Source: Parapristionchus giblindavisi (Eukaryota > Nematoda > Chromadorea > Rhabditida > Diplogasteridae). Taken from it: a stretch of 64,000 bases of DNA. The notes under the pieces are model-generated. The model searched no databases. It was given only the letters and a program-made list of their open reading frames with translations, and was not told the DNA's origin. Location: positions 124,001 through 188,000 of the forward strand of contig CALSFV010000091.1 of the NCBI GenBank assembly GCA_943737045.1, written 5' to 3'. The translations under genes and the position numbers were made by a program. Positions 49,779 to 61,149 of the stretch are shown piece after piece (position 1 is the stretch's first letter; every line of letters starts with the position of its first letter).

Positions 49779-52024
49779 CATAGTATATTAATCGATAAGT
49801 ATCATTGACAATTAGACTTGTAACGAATTATTTTGTACCAAAAACAGAGAGTATTGAAAGATAAATTTACATATTGGCCGTACTGACCACTTTGAAATGG
49901 TTTATCTTATTCAGAATTTTTCGCTCTTTCATTTGGTATATGACACGATAGGTTTCATTTTCATTTTGATATTTCTCAAGTTATCTTGATCATATCAGAG
50001 TAAAAGCTACTTTTGTACTTCGGTCATTATAGCAACAGTAAAATATTACAGCTCGACATGACCTGAAGTGTGTCTCATTCAGAATTTTTTCCTCTTTCAC
50101 ATAGTATATTAATCGATAAGTATCATTGACAATTAGACTTGTAACGAATTATTTTGTACCAAAAACAGAGAGTATTGAAAGATAAATTTACATATTGGCC
50201 GTACTGACCACTTTGAAATGGTTTATCTTATTCAGAATTTTTCGCTCTTTCATTTGGTATATGACACGATAGGTTTCATTTTCATTTTGATATTTCTCAA
50301 GTTATCTTGATCATATCAGAGTAAAAGCTACTTTTGTACTTCGGTCATTATAGCAACAGTAAAATATTACAGCTCGACATGACCTGAAGTGTGTCTCATT
50401 CAGAATTTTTTCCTCTTTCACATAGTATATTACTCGATAAGTATCATTGACAATTAGACTTGTAACGAATTATTTTTTACCAAAAACAGAGATTATTGAA
50501 AGATAAATTTACATATTGGCCGTACTGACCACTTTGAAATGGTTTAACTTATTCAGAATTTTTCGCTCTTTCATTTGGCATATGACACGATAGGTTTCAT
50601 TTTCATTTTGATATTTCTCAAGTTATCTGATCATATCAGAGTAAAAGCTACTTTTGTACTTCGGTCATTATAGCAACAGTAAAATATTACAGCTCGACAT
50701 GACCTGAAGTGTGTCTCATTCAGAATTTTTTCCTCTTTCACATAGTATATTACTCGATAAGTATCATTGACAATTAGACTTGTAACGAATTATTGTGTAC
50801 CAAAAACAGAGAGTATTGAAAGATAAATTTACATATTGTCCGTACTGACCACTTTGAAATAGTTTATCATATTCAGAATTTTTCGCTCTTTCATTTGGTA
50901 TATGACACGATAGGTTTCATTTTCATTTTGATATTTCTCAAGTTATCTTGATCATATCAGAGTAAAAGCTACTTTTGTACTTCGGTCATTATAGCAGCAG
51001 TAAAATATTACAGCTCGACATGACCTGAAGTGTGTCTCATTCAGATTTTTTTCTTCTTTCACATAGTATATTACTCGATAAGTATCATTGACAATTAGAC
51101 TTGTAACGAATTATTGTGTACCAAAAACAGAGAGTATTGAAAGATAAATTTACATATTGTCCGTACTGACCACTTTGAAATAGTTTATCATATTCAGAAT
51201 TTTTCGCTCTTTCATTTGGTATATGACACGATAGGTTTCATTTTCATTTTGATATTTCTCAAGTTATCTTGATCATATCAGAGTAAAAGCTACTTTTGTA
51301 CTTCGGTCATTATAGCAGCAGTAAAATATTACAGCTCGACATGACCTGAAGTGTGTCTCATTCAGATTTTTTTCTTCTTTCACATAGTATATTACTCGAT
51401 AAGTATCATTGACAATTAGACTTGTAACGAATTATTTTGTACCAAAAACAGAGAGTATTGAAAGATAAATTTACATATTGGCCGTACTGACCACTTTGAA
51501 ATGGTTTATCTTATTCAGAATTTTTCGCTCTTTCATTTGGTATATGACACGATAGGCTTCATTTTCATTTTCATATTTCTCAAGTTATCTTGATCATATC
51601 AGAGTAAAAGCTACTTTTGTACTTCGGTCATTATAGCAGCAGTAAAATATTACAGCTCGACATGACCTGAAGTGTGTCTCATTCAGAATTTTTTCCTCTT
51701 TCACATAGTATATTACTCGATAAGTATCATTGACAATTAGACTTGTAACGAATTATTTTGTACCAAAAACAGAGAGTATTGAAAGATAAATTTACATATT
51801 GGCCGTACTGACCACTTTGAAATGGTTTATCTTATTCAGAATTTTTCGCTCTTTCATTTGGCATATGACACGATAGGTTTCATTTTCATTTTGATATTTC
51901 TCAAGTTATCTTGATCATATCAGAGTAAAAGCTACTTTTGTACTTCGGTCATTATAGCAGCAGTAAAATATTACAGCTCGACATGACCTGAAGTGTGTCT
52001 CATTCAGAATTTTTTCCTCTTTCA

Positions 52025-52177
52025 CATAGTATATTACTCGATAAGTATCATTGACAATTAGACTTGTAACGAATTATTGTGTACCAAAAACAGAGAGTAT
52101 TGAAAGATAAATTTACATATTGTCCGTACTGACCACTTTGAAATAGTTTATCATATTTAGAATTTTTTCCTCTTTCA
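52025..52177 (+). repeat. Collapsed 153 bp monomer, copy 3
   Basis: Offset exactly 2399 bp from copy 2, so spread by block duplication. Confidence 0.85.
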
Positions 52178-52819
52178 CATAGTATATTAATCGATAAGTA
52201 TCATTGACAATTAGACTTGTAACGAATTATTTTGTACCAAAAACAGAGAGTATTGAAAGATAAATTTACATATTGGCCGTACTGACCACTTTGAAATGGT
52301 TTATCTTATTCAGAATTTTTCGCTCTTTCATTTGGTATATGACACGATAGGTTTCATTTTCATTTTGATATTTCTCAAGTTATCTTGATCATATCAGAGT
52401 AAAAGCTACTTTTGTACTTCGGTCATTATAGCAACAGTAAAATATTACAGCTCGACATGACCTGAAGTGTGTCTCATTCAGAATTTTTTCCTCTTTCACA
52501 TAGTATATTAATCGATAAGTATCATTGACAATTAGACTTGTAACGAATTATTTTGTACCAAAAACAGAGAGTATTGAAAGATAAATTTACATATTGGCCG
52601 TACTGACCACTTTGAAATGGTTTATCTTATTCAGAATTTTTCGCTCTTTCATTTGGCATATGACACGATAGGTTTCATTTTCATTTTGATATTTCTCAAG
52701 TTATCTTGATCATATCAGAGTAAAAGCTACTTTTGTACTTCGGTCATTATAGCAGCAGTAAAATATTACAGCTCGACATGACCTGAAGTGTGTCTCATTC
52801 AGAATTTTTTCCTCTTTCA

Positions 52820-52972
52820 CATAGTATATTACTCGATAAGTATCATTGACAATTAGACTTGTAACGAATTATTGTGTACCAAAAACAGAGAGTATTGAAA
52901 GATAAATTTACATATTGTCCGTACTGACCACTTTGAAATAGTTTATCATATTTAGAATTTTTTCCTCTTTCA
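52820..52972 (+). repeat. Collapsed 153 bp monomer, copy 4
   Basis: Offset 795 bp from copy 3 (two full units plus one collapsed unit), a local tandem duplication. Confidence 0.85.
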
Positions 52973-55540
52973 CATAGTATATTAATCGATAAGTATCATT
53001 GACAATTAGACTTGTAACGAATTATTTTGTACCAAAAACAGAGAGTATTGAAAGATAAATTTACATATTGGCCGTACTGACCACTTTGAAATGGTTTATC
53101 TTATTCAGAATTTTTCGCTCTTTCATTTGGTATATGACACGATAGGTTTCATTTTCATTTTGATATTTCTCAAGTTATCTTGATCATATCAGAGTAAAAG
53201 CTACTTTTGTACTTCGGTCATTATAGCAACAGTAAAATATTACAGCTCGACATGACCTGAAGTGTGTCTCATTCAGAATTTTTTCCTCTTTCACATAGTA
53301 TATTAATCGATAAGTATCATTGACAATTAGACTTGTAACGAATTATTTTGTACCAAAAACAGAGAGTATTGAAAGATAAATTTACATATTGGCCGTACTG
53401 ACCACTTTGAAATGGTTTATCTTATTCAGAATTTTTCGCTCTTTCATTTGGTATATGACACGATAGGTTTCATTTTCATTTTGATATTTCTCAAGTTATC
53501 TTGATCATATCAGAGTAAAAGCTACTTTTGTACTTCGGTCATTATAGCAACAGTAAAATATTACAGCTCGACATGACCTGAAGTGTGTCTCATTCAGAAT
53601 TTTTTCCTCTTTCACATAGTATATTACTCGATAAGTATCATTGACAATTAGACTTGTAACGAATTATTTTTTACCAAAAACAGAGATTATTGAAAGATAA
53701 ATTTACATATTGGCCGTACTGACCACTTTGAAATGGTTTAACTTATTCAGAATTTTTCGCTCTTTCATTTGGCATATGACACGATAGGTTTCATTTTCAT
53801 TTTCATATTTCTCAAGTTATCTTGATCATATCAGAGTAAAAGCTACTTTTGTACTTCGGTCATTATAGCAACAGTAAAATATTACAGCTCGACATGACCT
53901 GAAGTGTGTCTCATTCAGAATTTTTTCCTCTTTCACATAGTATATTAATCGATAAGTATCATTGACAATTAGACTTGTAACGAATTATTTTGTACCAAAA
54001 ACAGAGAGTATTGAAAGATAAATTTACATATTGGCCGTACTGACCACTTTGAAATGGTTTATCTTATTCAGAATTTTTCGCTCTTTCATTTGGTATATGA
54101 CACGATAGGTTTCATTTCCATTTTCATATTTCTCAAGTTATCTTGATCATATCAGAGTAAAAGCTACTTTTGTACTTCGGTCACTATAGCAGCAGTAAAA
54201 TATTACAGCTCGACATGACCTGAAGTGTGTCTCATTCAGAATTTTTTCCTCTTTCACATAGTATATTAATCGATAAGTATCATTGACAATTAGACTTGTA
54301 ACGAATTATTTTGTACCAAAAACAGAGAGTATTGAAAGATAAATTTACATATTGGCCGTACTGACCACTTTGAAATGGTTTATCTTATTCAGAATTTTTC
54401 GCTCTTTCATTTGGTGTATGACACGATAGGTTTCATTTTCATTTTGATATTTCTCAAGTTATCTTGTTCATATCAGAGTAAAAGCTACTTTTGTACTTCG
54501 GTCATTATAGCAACAGTAAAATATTACAGCTCGACATGACCTGAAGTGTGTCTCATTCAGAATTTTTTCCTCTTTCACATAGTATATTACTCGATAAGTA
54601 TCATTGACAATTAGACTTGTAACGAATTATTTTTTACCAAAAACAGAGATTATTGAAAGATAAATTTACATATTGGCCGTACTGACCACTTTGAAATGGT
54701 TTAACTTATTCAGAATTTCTCGCTCTTTCATTTGGCATATGACACGATAGGTTTCATTTCCATTTTCATATTTCTCAAGTTATCTTGATCATATCAGAGT
54801 AAAAGCTACTTTTGTACTTCGGTCATTATAGCAGCAGTAAAATATTACAGCTCGACATGACCTGAAGTGTGTCTCATTCAGATTTTTTTCTTCTTTCACA
54901 TAGTATATTACTCGATAAGTATCATTGACAATTAGACTTGTAACGAATTATTTTGTACCAAAAACAGAGAGTATTGAAAGATAAATTTACATATTGGCCG
55001 TACTGACCACTTTGAAATGGTTTATCTTATTCAGAATTTTTCGCTCTTTCATTTGGTATATGACACGATAGGCTTCATTTTCATTTTCATATTTCTCAAG
55101 TTATCTTGATCATATCAGAGTAAAAGCTACTTTTGTACTTCGGTCATTATAGCAGCAGTAAAATATTACAGCTCGACATGACCTGAAGTGTGTCTCATTC
55201 AGAATTTTTTCCTCTTTCACATAGTATATTACTCGATAAGTATCATTGACAATTAGACTTGTAACGAATTATTTTGTACCAAAAACAGAGAGTATTGAAA
55301 GATAAATTTACATATTGGCCGTACTGACCACTTTGAAATGGTTTATCTTATTCAGAATTTTTCGCTCTTTCATTTGGCATATGACACGATAGGTTTCATT
55401 TTCATTTTGATATTTCTCAAGTTATCTTGATCATATCAGAGTAAAAGCTACTTTTGTACTTCGGTCATTATAGCAGCAGTAAAATATTACAGCTCGACAT
55501 GACCTGAAGTGTGTCTCATTCAGAATTTTTTCCTCTTTCA

Positions 55541-55693
55541 CATAGTATATTACTCGATAAGTATCATTGACAATTAGACTTGTAACGAATTATTGTGTAC
55601 CAAAAACAGAGAGTATTGAAAGATAAATTTACATATTGTCCGTACTGACCACTTTGAAATAGTTTATCATATTTAGAATTTTTTCCTCTTTCA
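55541..55693 (+). repeat. Collapsed 153 bp monomer, copy 5
   Basis: Same junction and marker. The following unit has a one-base deletion (TGTACCAAAACAG), unlike the other copies. Confidence 0.85.
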
Positions 55694-56959
55694 CATAGTA
55701 TATTAATCGATAAGTATCATTGACAATTAGACTTGTAACGAATTATTTTGTACCAAAACAGAGAGTATTGAAAGATAAATTTACATATTGGCCGTACTGA
55801 CCACTTTGAAATGGTTTATCTTATTCAGAATTTTTCGCTCTTTCATTTGGTATATGACACGATAGGTTTCATTTTCATTTTGATATTTCTCAAGTTATCT
55901 TGATCATATCAGAGTAAAAGCTACTTTTGTACTTCGGTCATTATAGCAACAGTAAAATATTGCAGCTCGACATGACCTGAAGTGTGTCTCATTCAGAATT
56001 TTTTCCTCTTTCACATAGTATATTAATCGATAAGTATCATTGACAATTAGACTTGTAACGAATTATTTTGTACCAAAAACAGAGAGTATTGAAAGATAAA
56101 TTTACATATTGGCCGTACTGACCACTTTGAAATGGTTTATCTTATTCAGAATTTTTCGCTCTTTCATTTGGTATATGACACGATAGGTTTCATTTTCATT
56201 TTGATATTTCTCAAGTTATCTTGATCATATCAGAGTAAAAGCTACTTTTGTACTTCGGTCATTATAGCAACAGTAAAATATTACAGCTCGACATGACCTG
56301 AAGTGTGTCTCATTCAGAATTTTTTCCTCTTTCACATAGTATATTACTCGATAAGTATCATTGACAATTAGACTTGTAACGAATTATTTTGTACCAAAAA
56401 CAGAGAGTATTGAAAGATAAATTTACATATTGGCCGTACTGACCACTTTGAAATGGTTTATCTTATTCAGAATTTTTCGCTCTTTCATTTGGTATATGAC
56501 ACGATAGGTTTCATTTTCATTTTGATATTTCTCAAGTTATCTTGATCATATCAGAGTAAAAGCTACTTTTGTACTTCGGTCATTATAGCAACAGTAAAAT
56601 ATTACAGCTCGACATGACCTGAAGTGTGTCTCATTCAGAATTTTTTCCTCTTTCACATAGTATATTACTCGATAAGTATCATTGACAATTAGACTTGTAA
56701 CGAATTATTTTGTACCAAAAACAGAGAGTATTGAAAGATAAATTTACATATTGGCCGTACTGACCACTTTGAAATGGTTTATCTTATTCAGAATTTTTCG
56801 CTCTTTCATTTGGTATATGACACGATAGGTTTCATTTTCATTTTGATATTTCTCAAGTTATCTTGATCATATCAGAGTAAAAGCTACTTTTGTACTTCGG
56901 TCATTATAGCAACAGTAAAATATTACAGCTCGACATGACCTGAAGTGTGTCTCATTCAG

Positions 56960-59540
56960 AATTTTTTCCTCTTTCACATAGTATATTACTCGATAAGTAT
57001 CATTGACAATTAGACTTGTAACGAATTATTTTTTACCAAAAACAGAGATTATTGAAAGATAAATTTACATATTGGCCGTACTGACCACTTTGAAATGGTT
57101 TAACTTATTCAGAATTTTTCGCTCTTTCATTTGGCATATGACACGATAGGTTTCATTTTCATTTTCATATTTCTCAAGTTATCTTGATCATATCAGAGTA
57201 AAAGCTACTTTTGTACTTCGGTCATTATAGCAACAGTAAAATATTACAGCTCGACATGACCTGAAGTGTGTCTCATTCAGAATTTTTTCCTCTTTCACAT
57301 AGTATATTAATCGATAAGTATCATTGACAATTAGACTTGTAACGAATTATTTTGTACCAAAAACAGAGAGTATTGAAAGATAAATTTACATATTGGCCGT
57401 ACTGACCACTTTGAAATGGTTTATCTTATTCAGAATTTTTCGCTCTTTCATTTGGTATATGACACGATAGGTTTCATTTCCATTTTCATATTTCTCAAGT
57501 TATCTTGATCATATCAGAGTAAAAGCTACTTTTGTACTTCGGTCACTATAGCAGCAGTAAAATATTACAGCTCGACATGACCTGAAGTGTGTCTCATTCA
57601 GAATTTTTTCCTCTTTCACATAGTATATTACTCGATAAGTATCATTGACAATTAGACTTGTAACGAATTATTTTGTACCAAAAACAGAGAGTATTGAAAG
57701 ATAAATTTACATATTGGCCGTACTGACCACTTTGAAATGGTTTATCTTATTCAGAATTTTTCGCTCTTTCATTTGGTATATGACACGATAGGTTTCATTT
57801 TCATTTTGATATTTCTCAAGTTATCTTGATCATATCAGAGTAAAAGCTACTTTTGTACTTCGGTCATTATAGCAACAGTAAAATATTACAGCTCGACATG
57901 ACCTGAAGTGTGTCTCATTCAGAATTTTTTCCTCTTTCACATAGTATATTACTCGATAAGTATCATTGACAATTAGACTTGTAACGAATTATTTTTTACC
58001 AAAAACAGAGATTATTGAAAGATAAATTTACATATTGGCCGTACTGACCACTTTGAAATGGTTTAACTTATTCAGAATTTTTCGCTCTTTCATTTGGCAT
58101 ATGACACGATAGGTTTCATTTTCATTTTCATATTTCTCAAGTTATCTTGATCATATCAGAGTAAAAGCTACTTTTGTACTTCGGTCATTATAGCAACAGT
58201 AAAATATTACAGCTCGACATGACCTGAAGTGTGTCTCATTCAGAATTTTTTCCTCTTTCACATAGTATATTAATCGATAAGTATCATTGACAATTAGACT
58301 TGTAACGAATTATTTTGTACCAAAAACAGAGAGTATTGAAAGATAAATTTACATATTGGCCGTACTGACCACTTTGAAATGGTTTATCTTATTCAGAATT
58401 TTTCGCTCTTTCATTTGGTATATGACACGATAGGTTTCATTTCCATTTTCATATTTCTCAAGTTATCTTGATCATATCAGAGTAAAAGCTACTTTTGTAC
58501 TTCGGTCACTATAGCAGCAGTAAAATATTACAGCTCGACATGACCTGAAGTGTGTCTCATTCAGAATTTTTTCCTCTTTCACATAGTATATTACTCGATA
58601 AGTATCATTGACAATTAGACTTGTAACGAATTATTTTGTACCAAAAACAGAGAGTATTGAAAGATAAATTTACATATTGGCCGTACTGACCACTTTGAAA
58701 TGGTTTATCTTATTCAGAATTTTTCGCTCTTTCATTTGGTATATGACACGATAGGTTTCATTTTCATTTTGATATTTCTCAAGTTATCTTGATCATATCA
58801 GAGTAAAAGCTACTTTTGTACTTCGGTCATTATAGCAACAGTAAAATATTACAGCTCGACATGACCTGAAGTGTGTCTCATTCAGAATTTTTTCCTCTTT
58901 CACATAGTATATTACTCGATAAGTATCATTGACAATTAGACTTGTAACGAATTATTTTTTACCAAAAACAGAGATTATTGAAAGATAAATTTACATATTG
59001 GCCGTACTGACCACTTTGAAATGGTTTAACTTATTCAGAATTTTTCGCTCTTTCATTTGGCATATGACACGATAGGTTTCATTTTCATTTTCATATTTCT
59101 CAAGTTATCTTGATCATATCAGAGTAAAAGCTACTTTTGTACTTCGGTCATTATAGCAACAGTAAAATATTACAGCTCGACATGACCTGAAGTGTGTCTC
59201 ATTCAGAATTTTTTCCTCTTTCACATAGTATATTACTCGATAAGTATCATTGACAATTAGACTTGTAACGAATTATTTTTTACCAAAAACAGAGATTATT
59301 GAAAGATAAATTTACATATTGGCCGTACTGACCACTTTGAAATGGTTTAACTTATTCAGAATTTTTCGCTCTTTCATTTGGCATATGACACGATAGGTTT
59401 CATTTTCATTTTCATATTTCTCAAGTTATCTTGATCATATCAGAGTAAAAGCTACTTTTGTACTTCGGTCATTATAGCAACAGTAAAATATTACAGCTCG
59501 ACATGACCTGAAGTGTGTCTCATTCAGAATTTTTTCCTCT
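56960..59540 (+). repeat. Three-unit repeats with the TTTTTTACC variant
   Basis: ATTTTTTACCAAAAAC with CAGAGATTATTG, GTTTAACTT and GGCATATGAC occurs at about 57026, 57989 and 58952 (963 bp apart), then again one unit later at about 59273. The same variant is seen near 50470, 53666, 54630, 61521, 62165 and 62486, so it is a mobile sub-family of the distal array. Confidence 0.75.
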
Positions 59541-59544
59541 TTCA

Positions 59545-61149
59545 CATAGTATATTAATCGATAAGTATCATTGACAATTAGACTTGTAACGAATTATTTT
59601 GTACCAAAAACAGAGAGTATTGAAAGATAAATTTACATATTGGCCGTACTGACCACTTTGAAATGGTTTATCTTATTCAGAATTTTTCGCTCTTTCATTT
59701 GGTATATGACACGATAGGTTTCATTTCCATTTTCATATTTCTCAAGTTACCTTGATCATATCAGAGTAAAAGCTACTTTTGTACTTCGGTCACTATAGCA
59801 GCAGTAAAATATTACAGCTCGACATGACCTGAAGTGTGTCTCATTCAGAATTTTTTCCTCTTTCACATAGTATATTAATCGATAAGTATCATTGACAATT
59901 AGACTTGTAACGAATTATTTTGTACCAAAAACAGAGAGTATTGAAAGATAAATTTACATATTGGCCGTACTGACCACTTTGAAATGGTTTATCTTATTCA
60001 GAATTTTTCGCTCTTTCATTTGGTATATGACACGATAGGTTTCATTTCCATTTTCATATTTCTCAAGTTATCTTGATCATATCAGAGTAAAAGCTACTTT
60101 TGTACTTCGGTCACTATAGCAGCAGTAAAATATTACAGCTCGACATGACCTGAAGTGTGTCTCATTCAGAATTTTTTCCTCTTTCACATAGTATATTAAT
60201 CGATAAGTATCATTGACAATTAGACTTGTAACGAATTATTTTGTACCAAAAACAGAGAGTATTGAAAGATAAATTTACATATTGGCCGTACTGACCACTT
60301 TGAAATGGTTTATCTTATTCAGAATTTTTCGCTCTTTCATTTGGTATATGACACGATAGGTTTCATTTCCATTTTCATATTTCTCAAGTTATCTTGATCA
60401 TATCAGAGTAAAAGCTACTTTTGTACTTCGGTCACTATAGCAGCAGTAAAAAATTACAGCTCGACATGACCTGAAGTGTGTCTCATTCAGAATTTTTTCC
60501 TCTTTCACATAGTATATTAATCGATAAGTATCATTGACAATTAGACTTGTAACGAATTATTTTGTACCAAAAACAGAGAGTATTGAAAGATAAATTTACA
60601 TATTGGCCGTACTGACCACTTTGAAATGGTTTATCTTATTCAGAATTTTTCGCTCTTTCATTTGGTATATGACACGATAGGTTTCATTTCCATTTTCATA
60701 TTTCTCAAGTTATCTTGATCATATCAGAGTAAAAGCTACTTTTGTACTTCGGTCACTATAGCAGCAGTAAAATATTACAGCTCGACATGACCTGAAGTGT
60801 GTCTCATTCAGAATTTTTTCCTCTTTCACATAGTATATTAATCGATAAGTATCATTGACAATTAGACTTGTAACGAATTATTTTGTACCAAAAACAGAGA
60901 GTATTGAAAGATAAATTTACATATTGGCCGTACTGACCACTTTGAAATGGTTTATCTTATTCAGAATTTTTCGCTCTTTCATTTGGTATATGACACGATA
61001 GGTTTCATTTCCATTTTCATATTTCTCAAGTTATCTTGATCATATCAGAGTAAAAGCTACTTTTGTACTTCGGTCACTATAGCAGCAGTAAAATATTACA
61101 GCTCGACATGACCTGAAGTGTGTCTCATTCAGAATTTTTTCCTCTTTCA
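59545..61149 (+). repeat. Run of five nearly identical monomers
   Basis: Units starting at 59545, 59866, 60187, 60508 and 60829 share ATTAATCG, CATTTCCATTTTC and GGTCACTATAG. They differ only by singletons such as TTACCTTG near 59748 and a changed base in GTAAAAAATTAC near 60447. This looks like very recent single-unit amplification, unlike the multi-unit blocks elsewhere. Confidence 0.85.

Larger units (their letters stand above)
48200..52650 (+). repeat. 2399 bp block, tandem duplicate
   Basis: From about 48200-50250 to about 50600-52650 the order of variants repeats at a 2399 bp offset: TTATCTGATC (48226/50625), TAGGCTTCATT (49154/51553) and the collapsed 153 bp monomer (49626/52025). The period is seven 321 bp units plus one 153 bp unit, less one or two bases. 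Confidence 0.8.
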
